From: an uncultured Candidatus Marinamargulisbacteria bacterium
GTDB lineage: Bacteria; Margulisbacteria; Riflemargulisbacteria; GWF2-35-9
Reading direction: 5' to 3'
DNA: 43,996 nucleotides
Assembly: GCA_903910705.1 (NCBI GenBank)
Contig: CAIWAN010000061.1
Span: 1 to 43,996, forward strand
Position 1 is the stretch's first letter; every line of letters starts with the position of its first letter. The position numbers and the translations under genes were made by a program. This document shows, one piece after another, positions 33,013-40,214 of the stretch. The notes under the pieces are model-generated. The model made no database searches. It worked only from the letters and a program-made list of their open reading frames with translations, and was not told where the DNA came from.

Positions 33013-34221
33013 ATGAGTAACGAATTAGAGGCCTATTTTGGATTGCCCCAAGACGTTAAGTTTTGCAAGAAATGTGTCATGTCGAATCAACGCCCCATGT
33101 CCGAAGTCGAGTTCAAACACTCCATAACCACCAAAAAACGAACTCTGAATTTTGATGAGAACGGTGTGTGTGACGCGTGTAATACCGCCGAGGTCAAAGA
33201 AAACATCGATTGGGATCAACGAGAAAAGGAATTGATCGCCCTCCTTGATAAATATCGAAGAACAGACGGTGCTTACGATTGTTTGGTGCCGGGGAGTGGA
33301 GGCAAGGACAGTGCGTTCCAGTCCCATATCTTGAAGGCCAAATACGGAATGCATCCCTTGACGCTGACATGGCCGCCTATTTTGTATACCGATTATGGTT
33401 ACAAGAACTTTAAGAATTGGTTGAATGTCGGGGGATTCGATAACATCAGTTATAACCAAAACGGGAAAGTTATGAGAGAGTTGACCCGTCTTTCGATAGA
33501 AAACATTTTCCATCCGTTCCAGACCTTTATCTTTGGGCAAAAGAATGTTGCACCCAAGTTCGCAGCAAAATTTGATATTCCGTTGGTGTTTTATGGCGAG
33601 AACGAGGCCGAATATGGCAACCCCATCGCCGACAACCAAACCTCCCTGCGAGATAAGTCCTACTATTCTTTTAATAATTTAGATGAGCTATTTTTAGGGG
33701 GTGTGTCGGTCAAAGCGTTGATCGATCAATATGGGTTCAATTTAGCCGACCTCCGTTCATTTCTACCTGCGACCGAAGACGAATTGAAGGGCAAAGATAT
33801 CCAAGTCCATTATTTGGGCTACTATTTAAAGTGGGTGCCTCAAGAGGCGTACTATTACGCGGTCGAGCATACCGGCTTCCAAGCCAGACCGTTCAGAACC
33901 CAAGGAACGTACAGCAAATACAACAGTATTGATGACAAGATCGATGACCTCCATTACTACACCACCTTCATTAAGTTCGGGATCGGACGCGCGACGTATG
34001 ATGCGTCGCAAGAGATCCGTAACAAACATTTGCTCCGAGAAGAGGGCGTTGCCTTGGTTCAAAAGTTCGATGGAGAATTCCCTGATCGTTATTTTAACGA
34101 GGTGATGGATGCGATTGGCATGACCCCAGCACGTTTCTTCGAATTGGCTGATAAATTTAGATCCCCCCATTTATGGAAAAAAGAAAATGGAGAATGGAAA
34201 TTAAGACACAAGGTGTCCTAG
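33013..34221 (+). CDS. N-acetyl sugar amidotransferase (WbpG/PseA-like)
   Basis: This PP-loop ATP pyrophosphatase converts an acetamido group of a sugar to acetamidino, using ammonia from the HisH/HisF pair. The ATP motif is VPGSGGKDSAFQSH (about residues 91-104). Zinc-type cysteines are in FCKKCVMSNQRP and NGVCDAC. The start is ATG at 33013 with AAAGGAG (33001-33007) 5 nt upstream. The length (402 residues) fits the family. In Campylobacter a PseA enzyme makes the acetamidino form of pseudaminic acid. Here I infer an acetamidino-legionaminic product. Confidence 0.85.
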   Translation: MSNELEAYFGLPQDVKFCKKCVMSNQRPMSEVEFKHSITTKKRTLNFDENGVCDACNTAEVKENIDWDQREKELIALLDKYRRTDGAYDCLVPGSGGKDSAFQSHILKAKYGMHPLTLTWPPILYTDYGYKNFKNWLNVGGFDNISYNQNGKVMRELTRLSIENIFHPFQTFIFGQKNVAPKFAAKFDIPLVFYGENEAEYGNPIADNQTSLRDKSYYSFNNLDELFLGGVSVKALIDQYGFNLADLRSFLPATEDELKGKDIQVHYLGYYLKWVPQEAYYYAVEHTGFQARPFRTQGTYSKYNSIDDKIDDLHYYTTFIKFGIGRATYDASQEIRNKHLLREEGVALVQKFDGEFPDRYFNEVMDAIGMTPARFFELADKFRSPHLWKKENGEWKLRHKVS

Positions 34222-34234
34222 AAGGAGATCAGCT

Positions 34235-35623
34235 ATGCGCGTTTTATTAGTGGTATATGATAATGGCTCCTACATTAGTTGGTTTCCTCAGGGGATGGCC
34301 TATATTGCGGCTACCCTTCGTGCGAATGGCCATGAAACCGAGATATACAGCCAAGATGTTTATCATTATCCCGATGCGCACTTAACCGAATATTTAGATA
34401 AGAATAAATTCGATGTCATTGGGGTGAGCGTCATCGCGGGTTACTATCAGTACAAAAAACTGCTAGCCATCTCCGACGCGATCAATCAGTCCAAGAACAG
34501 ACCCGTCTATATCATCGGGGGGCATGGTCCCTCGCCCGAAGCCGAGTATTTCCTAAAGAAAACAAAGGCTGATATCGCGGTCATTGGAGAGGGCGAACTC
34601 ACGATCCTCGAGGTGATGGCGGCGATTGAGCATCGTCGTTCCTTTGAGCCGATTCTCGGGATCGCCTATCGAGTCGACGAAAAGGTCTTTATCAACGACA
34701 GACGGCCCCTTATCAAAGACATCGATTCGATCCCTTTTCCTGCGTACGATCTTTTCCCCATGGAGTCTTATCGGCTCTTAAGGATGCCCCATTGTTCCAA
34801 TAGCGATTTTGTGATGCCGCTGTTATCCGGTAGAGGATGTACGTTTACCTGCAATTTCTGCTATCGGCTCGACGAGGGATTCCGGCCTCGCAGTAATGAG
34901 AATATTATTGAAGAAATTCGCTTTCTACAAAAGAATTATGGCATTACCTATATCGCCTTTTCGGATGAGCTCCTGATGTCGTCGGTTGAACGAACCGTCA
35001 GTCTTTGTGAGGCCTTCCTTGCGGCAGGGCTCAATATTAAATGGGACTGTAATGGGCGACTTAATTATGCCAAGCCCGCCGTCCTAAAGCTCATGAGAGA
35101 AGCCGGCTGTGTCTTTATCAACTATGGCATCGAAGCCTTTGATGACCAAATCTTAAAGAACATGAACAAAGCCCTGACCACGAAAATGATTGTTTCAGGG
35201 ATCGAGGCCACCTTAGAGGCTGGGATCAGCCCAGGCTATAATATCATTTTCGGTAATATCGGAGAAAATAAACGCACCTTGCAACAAGGGGTCGATTTTC
35301 TTCTTAAATATGACGATGGGTCGCAGATGAGGACCATTCGGCCGGTTACGCCTTACCCGGGCTCGCCGTTATATTATTATGCCATTGAAAAGGGGCTCAT
35401 GAAGGATTGTGAAGATTTTTATGAAAACAAGCACACCAATTCAGACCTATTAGCTGTCAATTTTACCGATATGAGTGATCGCGAGTTCCATGAAGCCTTA
35501 TTCGACGCCAATAAGCAGCTCCTGAAGAATTATTTTAGGAATAAAGAGAAAAGCACCATCGAACAAGCTCGAAAACTGTACATGGAACAAGATGCCAGCT
35601 TTAGAGGGTTTAGACAGTCATGA
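34235..35623 (+). CDS. B12-binding-domain radical SAM enzyme
   Basis: This 462-residue protein has an N-terminal cobalamin-binding-like Rossmann domain (LPQGMAY-type start, then DVIGVSVIAGYYQYKKLL, YIIGGHGPSPEAE and AVIGEGE). A radical SAM barrel follows with the cluster motif CTFTCNFC (Cys about 202, 206, 209). I see no DxHxxG cobalamin ligand motif, so any B12 would bind base-off/His-off or not at all. Members with this layout include methyltransferases and other modifiers. It is spaced 13 nt from the amidotransferase and 10 nt from the ptmE-like gene, so it is in the sugar operon. The target is unknown. Confidence 0.85.
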   Translation: MRVLLVVYDNGSYISWFPQGMAYIAATLRANGHETEIYSQDVYHYPDAHLTEYLDKNKFDVIGVSVIAGYYQYKKLLAISDAINQSKNRPVYIIGGHGPSPEAEYFLKKTKADIAVIGEGELTILEVMAAIEHRRSFEPILGIAYRVDEKVFINDRRPLIKDIDSIPFPAYDLFPMESYRLLRMPHCSNSDFVMPLLSGRGCTFTCNFCYRLDEGFRPRSNENIIEEIRFLQKNYGITYIAFSDELLMSSVERTVSLCEAFLAAGLNIKWDCNGRLNYAKPAVLKLMREAGCVFINYGIEAFDDQILKNMNKALTTKMIVSGIEATLEAGISPGYNIIFGNIGENKRTLQQGVDFLLKYDDGSQMRTIRPVTPYPGSPLYYYAIEKGLMKDCEDFYENKHTNSDLLAVNFTDMSDREFHEALFDANKQLLKNYFRNKEKSTIEQARKLYMEQDASFRGFRQS

Positions 35624-35633
35624 TGGGGATGAA

Positions 35634-36710
35634 ATGAAGGATCTTTTTCCTTATTTGATCCAAGAATACGCGACGATCAAGGACGCCATGAAAAAGCTTG
35701 ATCTGGGTATTACCAAAGTCTTGCTGGTGTTGGACGAGAAAGACTATTTCAAGGGAACGCTGACCGATGGGGATGTGCGGCGTTACTTGTTAAAGGGGTT
35801 CTCGATCGAGAACAACATCTTTGACGTCTTTAATCGATCCCCCATTACCCTAAAAGCCAAGCATTTTACAATGGATATCGCACGGATACTGACGATCGAG
35901 AACAAGATCGACCTGCTCCCTGTTCTTGATGAAGACAATAAGGTTATCGATATATTGGGTCGTGCGGATCTGTTCAACGAATCCAATATGATCAAACAAC
36001 AAGAGGGCAAGATCAATGTGCCGGTTGTGATCATGGCGGGGGGTAAAGGCACTCGCATGGAGCCCTTTACCAAGATCCTGCCCAAGCCGCTTATTCCGAT
36101 TGGGGACACGCCCATCGTCGAGGTGATCCTTGATGCCTTTGCCGCTCAAGGGTCTACCGAACATTTCCTAACGATCAACTTCCGTGGAGAAATGATCGAG
36201 GCCTACTTCAATCATACCCCGAAGGATTACCATATCGAGTACATTCGGGAGAAAGATTATTTAGGAACGGCGGGCTGTTTGACGCTGCTTAAAGATCGCA
36301 TCCAAGATACGTTCATTGTCTCCAACTGTGATGTCATTGTTAAAGCCAATTACCATGATGTGATCAATCATCATCGCGAACAAAACGCTATATTGACGGT
36401 ATTATCCTCCATTCAGCATTACAAGATCCCCTATGGGATTGTGCATTTCAAAGAGGGCGGGATTGTGACGGATATTCAAGAAAAACCCGAATATTCGTTT
36501 ACCATCAACACCGGTATTTATGTATTGGAACGCGAAGCCTTAGACTGGATTCCCGAAGGAGAGGTTTTTCATATGACCGACTTAATGGATCGTCTGATCA
36601 AAGAGGGAAAGACCGTCGTGACCTACCCCGTCAATGAAAACGAATACATCGATATTGGTCAATGGGAAGAGTATAAAAAGGCGATGGATAAACTCCAGAT
36701 GCTGCGCTAA
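35634..36710 (+). CDS. ptmE: CBS-domain sugar-phosphate nucleotidyltransferase, PtmE-like
   Basis: This 358-residue protein has two N-terminal CBS motifs (KVLLVLDEKDYFKGTLTDGD and DLLPVLDEDNKVIDILGRAD, residues about 10-120). The C-terminal domain is a nucleotidyltransferase with MAGGKGTRMEPFTKILPKPL (about 132-151). That fusion is characteristic of PtmE, which makes GDP-glucosamine for legionaminic acid in Campylobacter. I chose ATG at 35634, because the frame upstream of it overlaps the radical SAM gene and is not family-like. The nucleotide (GDP) is inferred from the homologue. Confidence 0.8.
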   Translation: MKDLFPYLIQEYATIKDAMKKLDLGITKVLLVLDEKDYFKGTLTDGDVRRYLLKGFSIENNIFDVFNRSPITLKAKHFTMDIARILTIENKIDLLPVLDEDNKVIDILGRADLFNESNMIKQQEGKINVPVVIMAGGKGTRMEPFTKILPKPLIPIGDTPIVEVILDAFAAQGSTEHFLTINFRGEMIEAYFNHTPKDYHIEYIREKDYLGTAGCLTLLKDRIQDTFIVSNCDVIVKANYHDVINHHREQNAILTVLSSIQHYKIPYGIVHFKEGGIVTDIQEKPEYSFTINTGIYVLEREALDWIPEGEVFHMTDLMDRLIKEGKTVVTYPVNENEYIDIGQWEEYKKAMDKLQMLR

Positions 36711-37421
36711 ATGTTCCAAGGCAAACGCGTCATAGCCCTTATTCCCGCTCGGGGTGGAAGCAAAGGCCTTCCTCGAAAGAACCTTCTTCCTTTAGGCGGC
36801 AAACCGCTCATCGCGTGGAGCATCGAAACAGCAAAGAAAACCCCTGGAATTGATCGTGTTCTCGTTTCTACCGATTCGGACGAGATTGCTGCCGTAGCCC
36901 GAGAATGGGGAGCGGAGGTGCCGTTTCTTCGCCCAGCCGAGCTAGCAACAGACACGGCGACCGGAACGGATGTGGTGCTTCATGCATTAAATTGGCTCGA
37001 AGCGCAGGGTGAGCCCATCGACTACCTTATTCTGCTTCAACCCACGTCGCCCCTTCGGACGAAGGATGATATCCAAAAGGGCTTTGAGGTGTTTAAGCAA
37101 GGCAATTTTGTCCAAGCGGTCGTCAGTGTCACAACGCCGGCTCATCATCCGTTATGGTCAAACACCTTGCCCGATAATGGGTGGATGGGGGAGTTCATTC
37201 GACCGGATGTTTTTGATAAGAATCGCCAAGAACTGCCGCCGTATTTTGAGTTAAATGGCGCGATCTATATTACCACCCCCACCTATTTTCGACAAAAGCG
37301 ATCCTTTATCGGGGATGCAACGTATGCACTCGTCATGGATCGGCAGCATTCGGTCGATATCGACTCGAAGATGGATTTTATGCTCGCGGAGCAGCTAATG
37401 TGTTCTGACTCTGATTCATGA
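36711..37421 (+). CDS. legF: CMP-nonulosonate cytidylyltransferase (NeuA/LegF-type)
   Basis: This enzyme activates the nonulosonic acid with CTP, giving the donor for Maf. The 236-residue protein starts with ALIPARGGSKGLPRKNLLPL, the NeuA signature. RVLVSTDSDEIAAVAREWGA, the LLQPTSPLRTKDDI motif and ELNGAIYIT follow. It starts on the base after the ptmE-like stop and completes the pathway. It ends inside the convergent gene (44-nt overlap), so no terminator lies between them. Confidence 0.88.
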   Translation: MFQGKRVIALIPARGGSKGLPRKNLLPLGGKPLIAWSIETAKKTPGIDRVLVSTDSDEIAAVAREWGAEVPFLRPAELATDTATGTDVVLHALNWLEAQGEPIDYLILLQPTSPLRTKDDIQKGFEVFKQGNFVQAVVSVTTPAHHPLWSNTLPDNGWMGEFIRPDVFDKNRQELPPYFELNGAIYITTPTYFRQKRSFIGDATYALVMDRQHSVDIDSKMDFMLAEQLMCSDSDS

Positions 37422-38085
37422 GGTCTTCATAAGCCGTATTTAGAAGTCGGTCAAGTCGTTCCCGAGAGGTTAATTCTTGGATCGCAGGGCTTTTAGCGGA
37501 GGACACCAAAAAGGATGGGGCATTCAACGTAAATGACACGGTCGCGGGTTGAGCGTGACGAACCGTGACGGGTTCTTTGGGCGATGGCGGGGATTCGAGT
37601 TCGACCTGCCAAGCATGGATCTTTGCTGCGACTTTTTGGGCGTTGGCTTTAATCCCATTTCCGATGTGGATCATCGCCGCTTCGGTTCGTCTGGCCGCGT
37701 AACGGATCATGATGCCCAAGGATGTGATGATGGGGGTTAATTTCTGCTGGATCGAAGCGATACTGGGCGAATGGCCATCATCATAGCTCTCAAAGAATGA
37801 CCGTAGCGCAGTCAAAAAGCGATAGGTGAGATAGCTAACGACTTGTTGCACTTGAAGCCATCTTTTCTGGATACGGGGCTGGGCTTCTTTCTTTATCAAA
37901 GACCACAGCGAGTCCCCCGTGATCGACGGATGGCTGATCGGGATCCCGTCCCTCAGCGCTTCCCGTTCGAGAACAAGGGTATGAATATCGGCCTTGATCT
38001 TTTTCTTGAGGCTAGCCAAACGCAAGACGTCAGCACGCAAGGCTTCGGCGGCTTCTGGGCTTAATTTTTCGATCTTTTTCCCCAT
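37378..38085 (-). CDS. Unrecognised helical protein
   Basis: I do not recognise this 235-residue product. The first third is Lys/Glu/Leu-rich and probably coiled coil (RADVLRLASLKKKIKADIHT, LVLEREALRD). The middle has an amphipathic segment (YLTYRFLTALRSFFE) and a hydrophobic one (IITSLGIMIRYAARR). A Pro-rich linker and a helical C-terminus follow. There is no cysteine. I chose ATG at 38085, because GAGGGA lies just upstream and a TATAAT lies at the right distance; a TTG at 38100 would add five residues. Its 3' end overlaps legF by 44 nt, tail to tail. Confidence 0.65.
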   Translation of the reverse strand: MGKKIEKLSPEAAEALRADVLRLASLKKKIKADIHTLVLEREALRDGIPISHPSITGDSLWSLIKKEAQPRIQKRWLQVQQVVSYLTYRFLTALRSFFESYDDGHSPSIASIQQKLTPIITSLGIMIRYAARRTEAAMIHIGNGIKANAQKVAAKIHAWQVELESPPSPKEPVTVRHAQPATVSFTLNAPSFLVSSAKSPAIQELTSRERLDRLLNTAYEDLMNQSQNTLAAPRA

Positions 38086-38105
38086 TATTTCTTCCCTCAA
38101 AATAA

Positions 38106-38111
38106 ATTATA
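38106..38111 (-). promoter_or_regulatory. -10 element of the minus-strand gene
   Basis: On the minus strand a perfect TATAAT lies 20 nt before the chosen ATG at 38085. No clear -35 element is visible. A divergent promoter for the 38163 gene lies beside it. Confidence 0.4.
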
Positions 38112-38121
38112 TGTGAATAGG

Positions 38122-38151
38122 TTGGACTTTGTACCGTTTTTTCAATAAAAT
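38122..38151 (+). promoter_or_regulatory. Sigma-70-like promoter with near-leaderless start
   Basis: TTGGAC (38122-38127), an 18-nt spacer and TAAAAT (38146-38151). The expected start site is about 38158, only about 5 nt before the ATG at 38163. No Shine-Dalgarno sequence is present in that space. Confidence 0.45.
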
Positions 38152-38162
38152 GATGATTAACC

Positions 38163-38873
38163 ATGATAAGAAATTTTCTTGTTTTTCTTTTTTTTATGGC
38201 ATTAACCCTAACCGTAGCTGAGACGTGGCCTGTTACGGTCAATCTGAGTGCGGGTAAAACGGCTCTACTTAATGCTGATTTTTCGTGGTCTTACTATATT
38301 GCGCCCACGCCTCGGATCAAACTTTCTTTCCATGACGCCTATTTTGGTATGTCAAAAGCGCAGTTTCTAAAAATTTATGACTCAAAAAAAGCAAAGATGA
38401 AAGAGTCGCCTGCCGAAGGGGTAACCTATTTCGACGATATCTATGGTGGATATCCCGCCACGCTGTTTTTCTATTTTAAGAAAGAGGTCCTCGTTCATGG
38501 TGAGGCTGTTTTTAAACTCGACAAACCCAAAGATGATGATTTTACTCAAGCATTTGCACACTTTGATGCAATTTATCAGAAACGATATGGCAAGCCGTCA
38601 AACGATACGCGATTCTTTAAAGAATGGCTTGTCGATGGCTATACGGTTCGCCTTGTTTTGACCTCTCAAAACAACCGACTGTTCCTCGCGACCATCCTCG
38701 AGGATCAACAACTGTCGGGGAAGGCAGTGGCCGTTACTCCAACGCCATCCGTTGCGCCACCGGTACAGCCTATCGTCAAAACAGACCCTGTAAAACTCGA
38801 CGAACCCACCAAGCAGCGATCAGCCAAAGCTGTTGATCTCGACCAGCTAAAAGAACTCATCGACGCGCTTTAA
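38163..38873 (+). CDS. Unrecognised secreted protein
   Basis: This 236-residue protein has a clear signal peptide (MIRNFLVFLFFMALTLTVAE, cleavage near residue 19) and no lipobox. The central domain (about residues 50-185) starts with ISFHDAYFGMSKAQFLKIYD-like sequence and includes FDDIYGGYPATLFFYFKKE and IYQKRYGKPS. This resembles small periplasmic domains with a YGxP-type turn, but I cannot name a family. A Pro/Val/Thr linker (VTPTPSVAPPVQP) and a charged C-terminal helix follow. It is probably periplasmic. Its end overlaps the DUF559 gene by 4 nt, tail to tail. Confidence 0.75.
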   Translation: MIRNFLVFLFFMALTLTVAETWPVTVNLSAGKTALLNADFSWSYYIAPTPRIKLSFHDAYFGMSKAQFLKIYDSKKAKMKESPAEGVTYFDDIYGGYPATLFFYFKKEVLVHGEAVFKLDKPKDDDFTQAFAHFDAIYQKRYGKPSNDTRFFKEWLVDGYTVRLVLTSQNNRLFLATILEDQQLSGKAVAVTPTPSVAPPVQPIVKTDPVKLDEPTKQRSAKAVDLDQLKELIDAL

Positions 38874-39295
38874 GCCTTAAAATACTGCCTCTCTCCGGCC
38901 TGCACTTCGACAGGCTCAGTGACCACGGCCACCTCTCTCCGCTCGCGGAGAAAGGACGTAAGTGAACGAGCGACTAGCTCAACATCATCGAAAATCTCAT
39001 CATTGGTAAATCGAATCACGGAATAGTGCATAGCCGATAACAACTCGGTTCTAATCTGATCATATTCCACTTGCTCTTGGTGAATAAGACCATCAACTTC
39101 AATAATGACTCGAACCTCTTTGCAGTAAAAATCAGCAATAAAGGCTCGATCTTGGCCGAAATATTTGAACAATATCGGCTTTTGTCTAACAATTCTGAAT
39201 CCCAGTTTTGAGCCTCGAAGGTGCTCCCAAAGAATGGCTTCTGGCGTTGTTTGGTTCTGTCTAAGTTTCCTTGCTCGTTGAGTGATTTCTTTCAT
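38870..39295 (-). CDS. DUF559-family endonuclease-like protein
   Basis: DUF559 proteins are small Vsr-like PD-(D/E)XK nuclease-fold proteins of unclear role. The visible pattern is RARKLRQNQTTPEAILWEHL, then FRIVRQKPI, FIADFYCKEVRVIIEVDG (the Asp and Glu of the nuclease core) and VIRFTNDEIFDDVE. I chose ATG at 39295, giving 141 residues. The frame upstream reads through a palindromic repeat and gives an unnatural Pro/Ser/Arg string. The last residues (VVTEPVEVQAGERQYFKA) are also encoded by repeat sequence, so the C-terminus may have been extended by a repeat insertion. Confidence 0.85.
   Translation of the reverse strand: MKEITQRARKLRQNQTTPEAILWEHLRGSKLGFRIVRQKPILFKYFGQDRAFIADFYCKEVRVIIEVDGLIHQEQVEYDQIRTELLSAMHYSVIRFTNDEIFDDVELVARSLTSFLRERREVAVVTEPVEVQAGERQYFKA
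38905..38951 (+). repeat. Palindromic repeat inside the DUF559 3' end
   Basis: CTTCGACAGGCTCAGTGACC (38905-38924) resembles a repeat I recall from many unrelated bacterial genomes. It is followed by a hairpin, TCTCCGC-TC-GCGGAGA (38936-38951). The hairpin shares CTCTCCGC with the copy at 39318. The repeat encodes the EPVEV-like tail of the DUF559 protein. Confidence 0.55.
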
Positions 39296-39317
39296 CCATC
39301 TTATTTTATTGATTATC

Positions 39318-39344
39318 CCCCCTCTCCGCAAGCGTGAGAGGGGG
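39318..39344 (+). repeat. Palindromic repeat upstream of DUF559 gene
   Basis: CCCCCTCTC-CGC (39318-39329) pairs with GCG-T-GAGAGGGGG (39332-39344) with one bulged T and a 2-nt loop. CTAGGGGGTGAGG follows. From memory, this type of repeat flanks DUF559 genes in many genomes. Confidence 0.6.
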
Positions 39345-39402
39345 CTAGGGGGTGAGGCAGAATTCATCCGAGTTAAATGAACTCGCCCTGTCGAACAATG
39401 CC

Positions 39403-39431
39403 TTGTCCAACGGGCAGGCTTGGCCTATAAT
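39403..39431 (+). promoter_or_regulatory. Strong sigma-70-like promoter, near-leaderless
   Basis: TTGTCC (39403-39408), a 17-nt spacer and a perfect TATAAT (39426-39431). Transcription should begin near 39438, about 3 nt before the methyltransferase ATG at 39441, which leaves no room for a ribosome site. Confidence 0.65.
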
Positions 39432-39440
39432 ACAGTCTCG

Positions 39441-40214
39441 ATGACTCCGCTCCTCGAAACCAATAAACCCACCGTCAAAATTACGGACTACCAAGATGCC
39501 GATTATGAGAAAGGCTTTTGGGGTGAGCGTCAATACGAAGATCTGATCGAACAATCCATACTCCGTCGCTTGATCAAAGGCCCGTTTTCTAAGCTGATCG
39601 ATGTGGGTGGCGGCTTTGGTCGTCTTATCCCTAGCTATATCTCCGCAGTGAAAGAACGATCCGTCCTGTTCGATTACTCACAAAAACTCCTCGATAGTGC
39701 CAACGTCCGGTATCGTAACGAGCCCCGCTTCGAATCGATCCAAGGGAGCTTCTATGAGATGCCCCTCGACAAACACACTTTTGACGCGGCTATATCCGTG
39801 CGCGTGATCCATCATGTCGAGGATGTCGCCACCTATCTCAAAGAGATCAACCGTGTCCTCAAGCCCCATGCGACGTTTATTTTGGAATATGCCAATAAAC
39901 GCAATTGGCTAGAGATCATCCGTCGTTTGATGGGGCGAAGTAAGTTGCATCCCTTTTCATTGACCCCAGAGAATCGTAGCATATCTGGGCTGACGATTAA
40001 CTTTCACCCCCGATATTTAAAGCGGATGTTGAAAGCGAGCGGGTTTAAAATCGAGAAGCAAGTCGCCTCTTCGTTACTGCGATCCCCCATTCTAAAAAAA
40101 TTCGTCGGGCAACGCATGATGGCCAAGATGGAGAACAGTATCCCGCTTTGGGTTCGTCCATTTGCGATCACCCCCAGTGTTTTCTTAGTGCTTCGAAAGG
40201 TCAAGGATGCCTAA
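39441..40214 (+). CDS. Class I SAM-dependent methyltransferase
   Basis: This 257-residue methyltransferase has motif [17 protein letters not shown] (about residues 54-69), an acidic residue after SVLFDYSQ for the SAM ribose, and [20 protein letters not shown] with [11 protein letters not shown], all in the Methyltransf_11/UbiE style. The substrate is unknown. The ATG at 39441 follows a strong promoter almost directly, and the frame upstream of it covers the promoter itself. It overlaps carB by 8 nt and is presumably co-transcribed with it. No functional link to pyrimidine synthesis is evident. Confidence 0.85.
   Translation: MTPLLETNKPTVKITDYQDADYEKGFWGERQYEDLIEQSILRRLIKGPFSKLIDVGGGFGRLIPSYISAVKERSVLFDYSQKLLDSANVRYRNEPRFESIQGSFYEMPLDKHTFDAAISVRVIHHVEDVATYLKEINRVLKPHATFILEYANKRNWLEIIRRLMGRSKLHPFSLTPENRSISGLTINFHPRYLKRMLKASGFKIEKQVASSLLRSPILKKFVGQRMMAKMENSIPLWVRPFAITPSVFLVLRKVKDA

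Noticed and set aside
26641-37421. Pseudaminic acid or plain sialic acid pathway
   Set aside because: No PseG-type hydrolase is seen, and a NeuC-type epimerase is present. Sialic acid alone would not need the LegB and LegC steps. Legionaminic type fits best, though the product is not proven.
39345-39440. Upstream extension of the methyltransferase to a TTG at 39420
   Set aside because: The extension covers the -10 TATAAT itself and adds seven residues that do not look family-like.
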